Source: an uncultured Polaribacter sp. (GTDB lineage Bacteria > Bacteroidota > Bacteroidia > Flavobacteriales > Flavobacteriaceae). Taken from it: a DNA stretch of 64,000 nucleotides. The notes beneath the pieces are model-generated. The model was not told the origin of the DNA, ran no database searches, and worked only from the letters and a program-made list of their open reading frames with translations. The DNA lies in the NCBI RefSeq assembly GCF_947495205.1, contig NZ_CANLXV010000007.1, forward strand, positions 124,001 to 188,000, in the 5' to 3' direction. The position numbers and the translations under genes are program-made. Below, piece after piece: positions 45,580 through 53,849 of this stretch (positions are counted from its first letter, which is position 1; every line of letters starts with the position of its first letter).

Positions 45580-46269
45580 TTATACTGGTTCGTTTAATAA
45601 GTCTAAAAACTCTACAGATTTTGCTTCCATTTGATACACTACTTTGTCTGTTTTAACCACCAAATGATTGTATGTTATATACGCTATAATACCAACTATT
45701 AAACCTGCCACAGTAGTTGTCATGGCCGTATATAAACCGTCTGAAAGCATTTTTATATCTATTTGCCCGCCAGCGTTTGCTATTTCATGTATGGCAACGA
45801 TCATACCAATTACGGTTCCTAAAAAACCAATCATTGGTGCTGCACCTGCAATAGTTGCCAAAACGCTTACATTTTTTTCTAGTTGATAAATTTCTAGTTT
45901 ACCAGCAGTTTCTATAGCTGTATTTATGTCTTCTAACGGCTTGCCAATTCTTGTTATTCCCTTACCTATTAAACGTGCTGTTGGTGTTTTTGTACTTTCG
46001 CATAATGCTTTGGCGGCCTCTAATTTACCATTAGAAATTTGGTCTTTTATTTGATTCATAAAATTATCATCTATTTTAGATGCTGCTTTTATTGTAAAAT
46101 ATCTTTCAAAATAAATATACAAACCAACGGCAAGTAGCACAAAAAGAATGGCTATTATAATTTGTCCGCCTAAGCCACCATCCATTATTAGCTTGTAAAT
46201 GGAAAGTGTTTTTTCTTCGGAAACGGCTTCTTCTAGCAATTGTTTATTTTCTTGAAAAAATGAAATCAT
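45580..46269 (-). CDS. exbB: ExbB/TolQ/MotA-family proton channel protein
   Basis: Inner-membrane channel subunit of 229 residues with three membrane segments: about 33-53 (GQIIIAILFVLLAVGLYIYF), 130-155 (VLATIAGAAPMIGFLGTVIGMI) and 180-205. The block APMIGFLGTVIGMIVAIHEIA and TAMTTTVAGLIVGIIAYITYNHLV are the family signatures. It forms a motor with ExbD, 49 nt downstream, and drives the TonB-like protein. Confidence 0.93.
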   Translation of the reverse strand: MISFFQENKQLLEEAVSEEKTLSIYKLIMDGGLGGQIIIAILFVLLAVGLYIYFERYFTIKAASKIDDNFMNQIKDQISNGKLEAAKALCESTKTPTARLIGKGITRIGKPLEDINTAIETAGKLEIYQLEKNVSVLATIAGAAPMIGFLGTVIGMIVAIHEIANAGGQIDIKMLSDGLYTAMTTTVAGLIVGIIAYITYNHLVVKTDKVVYQMEAKSVEFLDLLNEPV

Positions 46270-46352
46270 TTATTACTTATTTTAATTATGTATGTATAAC
46301 GCTTATTCTTTTTTTAAATTGTAGCGTTAAAAAGAGTATGGTTTCTGAAAAC

Positions 46353-46393
46353 CAAAAAAAATGTCATTTCAAATTACGTATTGAAATGACATT
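46353..46393 (-). terminator. Strong intrinsic terminator after nhaD
   Basis: On the minus strand AATGTCATTTCAA pairs with TTGAAATGACATT (13 bp) around an 8-nt loop and is followed by TTTTTTT. It lies 22 nt after the nhaD stop and separates nhaD from exbB. Confidence 0.88.
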
Positions 46394-46414
46394 TATATTT
46401 TTTATTTTTTTGAT

Positions 46415-47818
46415 TTAAAACAGTGTTCTTGTAACCATAAATGCTGCAGAACCTACTACAAAACCAATTAAAGCTAGCCAAGATATTTTCTTTAAATACC
46501 AAAAGAAATCTATCTTTTCCATTCCCATTGCAACAACACCTGCTGCAGAACCAATAATTAACATAGAACCTCCTGTACCTGCAGAAAATGCAATAAAATG
46601 CCAAAGTTCATGATCTAATGCTTCTGAAAACATACCTAAACTAGCAGCAACTAATGGTACATTATCTATAACTGCAGAACCAAGTCCTAATAACATTACT
46701 ACCAAATCAGAAACGCCACCTTCATGCATTTCTGTACCTAATTGTGGTACAGATTCTTTTAAAGTTGATGCAAAATTGAATAAAATACCTAAAGATTCTA
46801 AAGCAGCAACTGCCATTAAAATTCCTAAGAAAAATAAGATACTTGGCATTTCTATTTTAGATAAAGAAGTATGCACAGGGCTATGGTGTGCTTCTTCTGT
46901 ATGTTCTTGCGCCTCTTCTCCTTGTACACTAGAAATAGAAAATTTAGAATTACTAAATATTTCTGCAAAAGTAGCCACAACACCTAAAGACAACATCATG
47001 CCCACATAAGGTGGTAAATGCGTTATGGTTTTAAAGAAAGGTACAAATAAAATGGCTCCTAAACCTAAATACAACATTTTAGCACTGTATTTGCTTTTTG
47101 GCTTTTCTACTTCATTTTCATCAAAATCTATATCACCTTTAAAAGCGGGTAAAAAAGAAGCTATAAAAGATGGTACTACCATACATAATAAAGATGGGAT
47201 AAATAAATATTCTATCAGTTTTAATGTAGTAACTTTATTACCAATCCAAAGCATGGTTGTAGTAACATCTCCAATAGGAGACCAAGCACCACCTGCATTT
47301 GCAGCAACAATAATTAAACCTGCAAACCAAATTCTTTCGTCTCTATTTTTAACAATTTTCTGTAGTATTGAAATCAATACAATTGTAGCTGTTAAATTAT
47401 CTATAATTGCAGATAAGATAAAAGCTAGGATAGAAAACATCCATAAAAGTTTCTTTTTGCTTTTAAAGTTTACGTAACCTTTAATAGTAGAAAAACCATC
47501 AAAATAATCGATTATTTCTACAATTGTCATGGCTCCTAAAAGAAAAACCAAAATTTCTGCAGTTTTTCCTAAATGATGCAATAATGTTTCTTCTACCAAA
47601 TGTAATTTATCTTCATGTACCATAGACGCAAAACCATCTACCAAACCATGATTTGCAGAATCAAACCAATTTGTAAAACCATCTACACCTAAAGCTACAA
47701 TAGCCCAACAAACGGCCATCATTATTAAGGCGGGTATTAATTTATCTAACTTTAAATTGTGTTCTAATGTAATGGCTAAATACCCCAATACAAATACTAT
47801 AATAATTACTGATTCCAT
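46415..47818 (-). CDS. nhaD: NhaD-type sodium/proton antiporter
   Basis: Polytopic ion transporter of 467 residues with about 12 hydrophobic segments, exporting Na+ (or Li+) in exchange for protons. Family features are LDKLIPALIMMAVCWAIVALG near the N-terminus, LLGAMTIVEIIDYFDGF, AIIDNLTATIVLISIL, the conserved NAGGAWSPIGDVTTTMLWI, and VIDNVPLVAASLGMF. It fits a marine organism but the salt-related role is inference. It is 14 nt downstream of the amino acid dehydrogenase gene, so they may be cotranscribed, with a strong terminator after it. Confidence 0.93.
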   Translation of the reverse strand: MESVIIIVFVLGYLAITLEHNLKLDKLIPALIMMAVCWAIVALGVDGFTNWFDSANHGLVDGFASMVHEDKLHLVEETLLHHLGKTAEILVFLLGAMTIVEIIDYFDGFSTIKGYVNFKSKKKLLWMFSILAFILSAIIDNLTATIVLISILQKIVKNRDERIWFAGLIIVAANAGGAWSPIGDVTTTMLWIGNKVTTLKLIEYLFIPSLLCMVVPSFIASFLPAFKGDIDFDENEVEKPKSKYSAKMLYLGLGAILFVPFFKTITHLPPYVGMMLSLGVVATFAEIFSNSKFSISSVQGEEAQEHTEEAHHSPVHTSLSKIEMPSILFFLGILMAVAALESLGILFNFASTLKESVPQLGTEMHEGGVSDLVVMLLGLGSAVIDNVPLVAASLGMFSEALDHELWHFIAFSAGTGGSMLIIGSAAGVVAMGMEKIDFFWYLKKISWLALIGFVVGSAAFMVTRTLF

Positions 47819-47832
47819 ATATTAAATTTAAA

Positions 47833-49065
47833 TTATATCAATTGTTTTAGCGCTATTTCAAACGCTGTTGAACATATTTTTGTTTTTGAGGCGCTTTTTT
47901 TAAACGTCTTTTGTAATGCTTTTTTAATCACGTTAGAAGTGTCATCAAAAATAGCCTTGTCTTGCATTGGCAGTTTTACTCTAGCTTCCATTAAATATGC
48001 AAAAACTCTTGCAATACCACAATTAGAAATAAAATCTGGCAACAAACTTAAATGATTATCTGTATATTCCATAATAGGACCAAAGAAAATTTCTTTGTCT
48101 GCAAAAGGAACGTTTGCTCCTGGAGATATTACTTCTAAACCTGTATCTATCATTTGTTGCACTTGGTCTTTAGAAACTAATCTTGATGCCGCCGCTGGAA
48201 TAAATATTTCTGCAGGTAAGCTCCATATTTTCTGATTTATCTCATCAAAAGGCATCATGTTTTTAGACACCAGTTTATTACCGTCTTTGTTTAAAAATAG
48301 CGCGGTTATTTCTTCCATAGAAAAACCTTTGTTATTTATTAAACCACCATCTCTATCTATAATTCCAACAACTTTGGCGCCTAATTGCGTTAAGTAATAG
48401 GCAGCTGCACTACCAACATTACCAAAACCTTGTACAATTGCTCTTTTACCAGCTATATTACCACCATAAATAGCATAATAATGCTTTACGGCTTCTGAAA
48501 CACCATAACCTGTTAACATATCTGCTATGGTATATTTTCTAGCAATATCTGGCGAAAAATATTTATTTTCAATGACCTTAATTACGCCTAAACGCAATTG
48601 CCCAATTCTATTAATTTTATCTGCCTCTGTGGGTTTAAAATGCCCGTTAAAAATACCTTCTTGTGGATGCCAAACACCACAATCTTCTGTTATAGGAATT
48701 ACATCTTTATCTGCATCTACATTTAAATCTCCTCCTGTGCCGTAATAATGTTTTAAAAGTGGCGTTACAGCTTTGTACCAACGTTCTAAAACTTGTCTTT
48801 TTCTTGGGTCATTGGGGTCAAAATTAATACCTGATTTTGCACCACCAATTGCGGGTCCAGAAACGGTAAACTTTACCTCCATAGTTTTGGCTAAAGATAA
48901 AACTTCATTTTTATCTAATCCTTTACGCATTCTTGTACCTCCACCAGCAGCACCTCCTCTTAATGAGTTAATTACCACCCAACCTTCTGCATCTGTCTCT
49001 TTATCTTTCCAATGAAAAACAATTTCTGGCTGTTTTTCTTCGTATTTTTTTAATAATTCTTTCAT
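47833..49065 (-). CDS. Glu/Leu/Phe/Val dehydrogenase family protein
   Basis: NAD(P)-dependent oxidative deaminase of glutamate or a branched-chain/aromatic amino acid. The catalytic Lys motif is PAIGGAKSGINFDP (residues 71-84). HYYGTGGDLNVDADKDV and the Rossmann motif IVQGFGNVGSAAAYYL follow, then FIPAAASRLV and ISPGANVPFAD. Glutamate dehydrogenases usually have GGAKGGI and leucine dehydrogenases GGGKAVI; this form, GGAKSGI, is nearer the former, so substrate is left open. Length is 410 residues. It may cotranscribe with nhaD. Confidence 0.87.
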   Translation of the reverse strand: MKELLKKYEEKQPEIVFHWKDKETDAEGWVVINSLRGGAAGGGTRMRKGLDKNEVLSLAKTMEVKFTVSGPAIGGAKSGINFDPNDPRKRQVLERWYKAVTPLLKHYYGTGGDLNVDADKDVIPITEDCGVWHPQEGIFNGHFKPTEADKINRIGQLRLGVIKVIENKYFSPDIARKYTIADMLTGYGVSEAVKHYYAIYGGNIAGKRAIVQGFGNVGSAAAYYLTQLGAKVVGIIDRDGGLINNKGFSMEEITALFLNKDGNKLVSKNMMPFDEINQKIWSLPAEIFIPAAASRLVSKDQVQQMIDTGLEVISPGANVPFADKEIFFGPIMEYTDNHLSLLPDFISNCGIARVFAYLMEARVKLPMQDKAIFDDTSNVIKKALQKTFKKSASKTKICSTAFEIALKQLI

Positions 49066-49228
49066 ATTATGTTTTTATGACCTTAAACTATTGTTTATTT
49101 TTTTTACATTTTTTCAAAAAAAATCGTCCAAAAAAAGTTAAAGCTGTGTCATAATATTTTTATGAATTAAAATTATTGCTAACAAATTTAAATTAAAAAA
49201 ATGAGTAGCCAAATAATTAAATTAAAAA

Positions 49229-50287
49229 CTATGTATAAAAAATAACTCCAGAAGAATGATCTTTTCTTGCACCTGTTACAGATTTTAAACAATTCACCTG
49301 ATTATCAATCTTTAACAATCCTAAAAAAGCAAAAATTAGCGCCTCTTTAAATTCAATAATTTCTTTTGAAGTTAATGTTATGGTAATATTTGAATGTTGT
49401 GCAATCCTCTCCATTAAAAAAGCATTAAAAACACCTCCACCAGTTATTAAAATTGAGTTTGAGTTTTTTATAACTTTAGCAATCTGAATAGCAATATGCT
49501 CCACAAAAGTTTTTAAAATAATTGAAACATCACTTTCTAAACGGTCTATAATGGGCAAAACTTCTTTTTGCACCCACTCTAAACCTAAAGATTTTGGTGG
49601 TTCTTTTTCATAAAAAGGCAAAGCATTTAGGGCTTTTAAAAGTGTTTGATTAATTTTTCCTTCAGATGCAATTTTACCTGAAGCATCATAAGCAAAACCT
49701 AACTTATTTACATAATAATTTAAGACAATATTTACGGGACAAATATCAAAAGCTATCCTTAAGTTATTCTTATGAAAAGAAATATTAGAAAAACCACCTA
49801 AGTTTAAACAAAATTGATAATTAGAAAATAACAATTCATCACCAATGGGTACTAAAGGCGCTCCTTGCCCTCCAAATTTAACATCTTGTGTTCTAAAATC
49901 ACAAACAACTTTTTGTTTTGTAATTTTTGCAATTTCTTTTCCATTACCAATTTGTAATGTAATTCCGTTTTCAGGTTCATGCAAAATAGTATGGCCGTGA
50001 GAAGCTATAAAATCTATTTTTTCTATTTTATGATTATTTATAAAATTTTGAATTACTAAGGCCAAGTGTTTCCCGTAAGAAACATCTAATTTCTTTAATT
50101 CCGCAGAAGAAAAATGAATGGCATTTTGCAATAACTTTTTCCACTCCTTATTATAAGGTATTGTTTTAGCACAAACTATTGTAAACTTTGTGTAATTATT
50201 TTTTTCAAAATGTACATACACCAAATCAATCCCGTCTAAAGAAGTTCCAGACATTACACCAATAGCAAAAATTGTATTTGTATTCAT
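49229..50287 (-). CDS. anmK: Anhydro-N-acetylmuramic acid kinase
   Basis: Peptidoglycan-recycling enzyme that cleaves the 1,6-anhydro ring of anhydro-MurNAc and phosphorylates it to MurNAc-6-phosphate. The ATPase-like N-terminus is FAIGVMSGTSLDGIDLVYV. ASHGHTILHEPENGITLQIG, VVCDFRTQDVKFGGQGAPLVP, CLNLGGFSNISF and the C-terminal ILITGGGVFNAFLMERI are the expected motifs. Length is 352 residues, normal. The gene is divergent from the acyl-CoA dehydrogenase. MurQ, its usual partner, is not in the window. Confidence 0.95.
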   Translation of the reverse strand: MNTNTIFAIGVMSGTSLDGIDLVYVHFEKNNYTKFTIVCAKTIPYNKEWKKLLQNAIHFSSAELKKLDVSYGKHLALVIQNFINNHKIEKIDFIASHGHTILHEPENGITLQIGNGKEIAKITKQKVVCDFRTQDVKFGGQGAPLVPIGDELLFSNYQFCLNLGGFSNISFHKNNLRIAFDICPVNIVLNYYVNKLGFAYDASGKIASEGKINQTLLKALNALPFYEKEPPKSLGLEWVQKEVLPIIDRLESDVSIILKTFVEHIAIQIAKVIKNSNSILITGGGVFNAFLMERIAQHSNITITLTSKEIIEFKEALIFAFLGLLKIDNQVNCLKSVTGARKDHSSGVIFYT

Positions 50288-50314
50288 ATAGACAAAATTA
50301 ACACTTGAATATAG

Positions 50315-50342
50315 ATAATATATTACGAAATCAATATATTTG
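50315..50342 (+). promoter_or_regulatory. Promoter of the acyl-CoA dehydrogenase gene
   Basis: TTG at 50315-50317, a 17-nt spacer and TATATTTG at 50335-50342 match both parts of the Bacteroidetes consensus (TTG-N17-23-TAnnTTTG). It lies 43 nt before the ATG at 50385. Confidence 0.65.
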
Positions 50343-50384
50343 AGATATAATATTTCGAATACAACAAAAAAAAACTAAAAATAA

Positions 50385-51527
50385 ATGAATTTCACACTAA
50401 CAGAAGAGCACATCATGATTCGAGATGCCGCTAGAGATTTTGCGCAAACAGAATTACTACCTGGTGTTATAGAAAGAGATAATAAACAAGAGTTTCCCCA
50501 AGAACTCGTAAAAAAAATGGGCGATTTAGGTTTTATGGGCATTATGGTAGACCCAAAATATGGAGGAAGCGGTATGGACACAATTTCTTACGTTTTAGTA
50601 ATGGAAGAATTATCTAAAATAGACGCCTCTGCATCTGTTATGGTTTCTGTAAACAACTCACTGGTTTGTTATGGTTTAGAAGCTTATGGCTCAGAAGCTC
50701 AAAAAGAAAAATATTTAACAAAACTAGCCACAGGAGAACAAATTGGTGCATTTTGTTTATCTGAACCAGAGGCAGGATCTGATGCTACTTCACAAGCCAC
50801 CACAGCAGAAGATAAAGGAGATCATTATATGATTAATGGCACAAAAAACTGGATCACAAACGGCGGTAGAGCTAATATCTATTTAGTAATTGCACAAACC
50901 GATAGAGATAAAGGACATAAAGGAATTAATGCCTTTATTATAGAAAAAGGTATGGAAGGTTTCCATATAGGTCCCAAAGAAGACAAATTAGGAATTCGCG
51001 GTTCAGATACGCACACTTTGCAGTTTAATGATGTAAAAGTACCCAAAGAAAACAGAATTGGAGCAGATGGTTTTGGCTTTAAATTTGCCATGAAAACCCT
51101 TTCTGGTGGCAGAATTGGTATTGCTGCACAAGCTTTAGGCATTGCCTCTGGAGCTTATGAACTCGCTTTAAAATACAGTAAAGAGCGTAAAGCTTTTGGC
51201 ACAGAAATTTGCAACCATCAAGCAATTGCTTTTAAATTAGCAGATATGCACACAGAAATAGAAGCTGCCAGATTATTAGTTATGAAATCTGCATGGGACA
51301 AAGATCAAGGCAATAATTACGACATGTCTTCTGCAATGGCAAAATTATACGCAAGTAAAGTTGCAATGGAACAAACGGTAGAAGCCGTTCAAATTCATGG
51401 TGGCAATGGTTTTGTAAAAGAATATCATGTAGAACGTTTAATGCGTGATGCAAAAATTACACAAATTTACGAAGGCACCTCAGAGATTCAAAAAATAGTT
51501 ATTTCTCGTGGTATAATTAAAGGGTAA
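50385..51527 (+). CDS. Acyl-CoA dehydrogenase, short-chain/butyryl type
   Basis: FAD flavoenzyme of 380 residues that forms a trans double bond at C2-C3 of acyl-CoA in fatty-acid or branched-chain amino acid breakdown. Domains follow the family order: N-terminal helices from TEEHIMIRDAARDFAQ; a middle beta domain with GAFCLSEPEAGSDATS and NGTKNWITNGG; a C-terminal helical domain with RKAFGTEICNHQAIAFKLADM, VQIHGGNGFVKEYHVERLMRDAKI and the catalytic Glu in QIYEGTSEIQ. Substrate chain length is not certain. It has its own promoter and terminator and stands alone. Confidence 0.94.
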   Translation: MNFTLTEEHIMIRDAARDFAQTELLPGVIERDNKQEFPQELVKKMGDLGFMGIMVDPKYGGSGMDTISYVLVMEELSKIDASASVMVSVNNSLVCYGLEAYGSEAQKEKYLTKLATGEQIGAFCLSEPEAGSDATSQATTAEDKGDHYMINGTKNWITNGGRANIYLVIAQTDRDKGHKGINAFIIEKGMEGFHIGPKEDKLGIRGSDTHTLQFNDVKVPKENRIGADGFGFKFAMKTLSGGRIGIAAQALGIASGAYELALKYSKERKAFGTEICNHQAIAFKLADMHTEIEAARLLVMKSAWDKDQGNNYDMSSAMAKLYASKVAMEQTVEAVQIHGGNGFVKEYHVERLMRDAKITQIYEGTSEIQKIVISRGIIKG

Positions 51528-51552
51528 AACTTAGACCTATATATTAAGGTAT

Positions 51553-51583
51553 AAAATCCATCTTATTTCAGGTGGATTTTTTT
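51553..51583 (+). terminator. Intrinsic terminator after the acyl-CoA dehydrogenase
   Basis: AAAATCCATC pairs with GGTGGATTTT (one G-T wobble) around TTATTTCA, followed by a T-run ending at TTTTTTT. It lies 26 nt after the stop and just before repeat copy C. Confidence 0.85.
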
Positions 51584-51587
51584 ATTT

Positions 51588-51681
51588 CTTGGGCGCAACC
51601 TTTCAGGTCAGGCTTTCAGTACTCGCTTTACGCTAAAAAGCGTAAGAGCTCAAACAAATACTTCAATCCTTTGCGCGGGCT
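51588..51681 (+). repeat. Dispersed TTGGGCG hairpin repeat, copy C
   Basis: Read from the acyl-CoA dehydrogenase side it begins CTTGGGCGCAACC, has TCAGGTCAGGCTTTC, then ACTCGCTTTACGC-TAAAAA-GCGTAAGAG as a clean central hairpin, then CTCAAACAAATACTTC and AATCCTTTGCGCGGGC. It shares the inner blocks with copy B and the ends with copies A and B. Unlike A and B it lies after a terminator. Confidence 0.78.
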
Positions 51682-51754
51682 TATTTAAAAACCTATAGCA
51701 AAACCAAGAAACAGTATTTTTTTTTGACAATTCTATCATTAAATAATTTAAAAA

Positions 51755-52543
51755 TCATTCAGTTTCTAGCAATTCAATATGAAACAACTGCAAACCAGAA
51801 GAAGGCGCATTGTTTCTTAGAAATTTTCTATCATTATCTTCTTTTAGAGATGCTACAATATAATCTAACGTTAAATTCCCCTTTCCTAACTCAAACAAAG
51901 TAGCCATCATTAACCTTATTTGATACCTTAAAAAACCTTTACCTTTCACCTTTAATATATAGGAGTATTCTGGAAAAAAATTAGCGATTAAAATTTCATT
52001 CCTTACAATTTCACAAGAAGTAATAGTTCTTTTAAAAATTGCATTTTCAGAGGGTTTGGTACAATACTTATGAAAATAATGCACTCCTTCAAACAATTTT
52101 GCACCAGCTTGCATCAATTCCAAATCTAAATTTTTTGAAATATTCACTAAAAAAGGTGCTGCAAAAGGATGATTTTTCTCTCCAAAAGAAAAATAATAAT
52201 GATATTCTTTAATTTTAGGAGCATTAATAATGTTAAATGAAGTTGACACCTCCTTAACTTCTAAAGCTCTAAAATCTGGAGAAAGATTGGCATTCAATTG
52301 ATTTGAAAAAGTGTTACAATTCAATTTTTCATTTCTAAATAATTGCAAATAATAAAACCTTGCAGACACCTTTGCATCTGTTCTCCCAACTCCAACTGTC
52401 TTAAATTCAACATCTTCAAACACATAAGACAAAGATTTATCTACCATTTCATGCAATGTTTTTGCATTTTTCTGTTTTTGCCAACCTGAAAAGCGAAACC
52501 CTAAGAATTCTAAGGAAATCACGTAAGAAAATTGATATTTCAT
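51755..52543 (-). CDS. Divergent TruA-family tRNA pseudouridine synthase
   Basis: Member of the TruA fold, which makes pseudouridine in tRNA. The substrate loop FRFSGWQKQKNAKTLHEMV and the catalytic Asp56 in VGVGRTDAKVSA are present, and the C-terminal VKGKGFLRYQIRLMMATL and APSSGLQLFHIEL fit the family. Ordinary TruA has GRTDAGVHA; here it is GRTDAKVSA, without Gly and His, and other segments are also divergent. This may be a Bacteroidetes paralogue with another RNA target. Length is 262 residues. Confidence 0.78.
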   Translation of the reverse strand: MKYQFSYVISLEFLGFRFSGWQKQKNAKTLHEMVDKSLSYVFEDVEFKTVGVGRTDAKVSARFYYLQLFRNEKLNCNTFSNQLNANLSPDFRALEVKEVSTSFNIINAPKIKEYHYYFSFGEKNHPFAAPFLVNISKNLDLELMQAGAKLFEGVHYFHKYCTKPSENAIFKRTITSCEIVRNEILIANFFPEYSYILKVKGKGFLRYQIRLMMATLFELGKGNLTLDYIVASLKEDNDRKFLRNNAPSSGLQLFHIELLETE

Positions 52544-52738
52544 AAGATCAATAATATAATAATTACATTTTTTTTTACAAAACCTTCATTTTTATGAATA
52601 TCTCAAAATTTGAGTTCACTTTTTTATGAAGTCTACATTTTATACCTTTTACAAATGCTAAAATACACTTATCTCAATATAAACCCTATTTTTTTGAGGG
52701 GTTCACCTCCAAAAACAGTAGTTTAAAAAGCACAACCC

Positions 52739-52768
52739 TTGTCAGTTAAAAAAAATAATATACTTTTG
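52739..52768 (+). promoter_or_regulatory. Promoter of the porin-amt1 operon
   Basis: TTG at 52739-52741, a 19-nt spacer and TACTTTTG at 52761-52768 form a full Bacteroidetes consensus promoter 52 nt before the porin ATG. Just upstream (52694-52718) TTTTGAGG and CCTCCAAAA can pair around GGTTCA, a possible operator or structure for nitrogen control (inference). Confidence 0.7.
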
Positions 52769-52820
52769 ACCCGAGTTCATTAACAAACAATTAACAAATA
52801 AAAATTAAAAGACTCTTATT

Positions 52821-53810
52821 ATGAAAAAATTAATTCTATCATTATTATGCGTTTCAAGTTTAGTACTTAATGCACAAGAAGAAGAAAAAGGTGAATTTAC
52901 ACTTAGCGGAACTGTAGACGTATATGGTACTACTAATTTTACTGAAGGTTCTGGAACACCAGGAATTTTAATTGCAAGCCCAGAAAATGCAAATGCATTT
53001 GGTTTAGGTTCTGCAAATACTGTATTTGCTTATGAAAAAGGAAAAGCAGGAGTTGTTGCAGATTTAGCATTTGGTCCAAAAGCAGACGATGCTAACTTAG
53101 CAGGAGCTATCAATCAATTATACGCTTACTATAATGTAAACGATAAATTAACAGTTACAGCTGGTCAATTCAATACCTTTTTAGGATATGAAGTTATTAA
53201 TCCTTCTGCTAACTTTAACTATACAGTATCTTACTTATTTAATGCAGGTCCTTTTTCTCATACAGGTCTTAAATTAGATTATGCTGTGTCAGAAGATTTA
53301 TCTTTAATGCTTGCAGTAACTAATGGTCATGCAGTAACAAGTGCAGATGGTAACTTTACAGATGCTACACAATTTGGTGCGCAAGTTGGTTATAAAGGTC
53401 AGTATTTAAACATTATTGCTGGTGCAATTGAGGCTGGTGGGCCACGTGATTGGTTCTTTATAGACTACACTGGTGGTTTTGATTTAACAGAAAGTTTTTA
53501 TGTTGGTATTAATGCAGCATATGCAAACTCTGGTGAAGCAGATTCTGGATACCAAGGTGTAGCTTTATATTTACAAAACACATTCTCAGATAAGTTTGCT
53601 TTAGGTTTAAGACCAGAATTATTTTCATTAAATGGTGCATCAGAAGAAAGTGTTACAGCTGTAACTTTAACAGCTAACACTAACTTAACAAGTAACTTAA
53701 AGCTAATTACAGACTTAAGATTTGATTCTTCAGATGATATGATTATAGAAGCTTTCCCTAACAAGACAAGTACTTCTACTTTTACAATGGCAGCAGTATA
53801 CTCTTTCTAA
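52821..53810 (+). CDS. OmpL-like outer-membrane beta-barrel porin
   Basis: Outer-membrane protein of 329 residues with a signal peptide (MKKLILSLLCVSSLVLNAQ) and alternating beta-strand pattern throughout, starting FTLSGTVDVYGTTNF and ending in the aromatic C-terminal strand TFTMAAVYSF. It contains LTVTAGQFNTFLGYEVINP and SYLFNAGPFSHTGLKLDY, which resemble the beta-barrel porin-2 (OmpL-like) group often seen next to ammonium transporters in Bacteroidetes. It precedes amt1 by 39 nt with no terminator, so I infer a pore that admits ammonium to the periplasm. Confidence 0.82.
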   Translation: MKKLILSLLCVSSLVLNAQEEEKGEFTLSGTVDVYGTTNFTEGSGTPGILIASPENANAFGLGSANTVFAYEKGKAGVVADLAFGPKADDANLAGAINQLYAYYNVNDKLTVTAGQFNTFLGYEVINPSANFNYTVSYLFNAGPFSHTGLKLDYAVSEDLSLMLAVTNGHAVTSADGNFTDATQFGAQVGYKGQYLNIIAGAIEAGGPRDWFFIDYTGGFDLTESFYVGINAAYANSGEADSGYQGVALYLQNTFSDKFALGLRPELFSLNGASEESVTAVTLTANTNLTSNLKLITDLRFDSSDDMIIEAFPNKTSTSTFTMAAVYSF

Positions 53811-53849
53811 GAGAAAAACAAGAAAATTACTAACTAAAATTAATAAAAA

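Noticed and set aside
50293-50300. TAATTTTG box for anmK on the minus strand
   Set aside because: Only 5 nt from the ATG, too near for a -7 box unless the mRNA were leaderless; probably chance.
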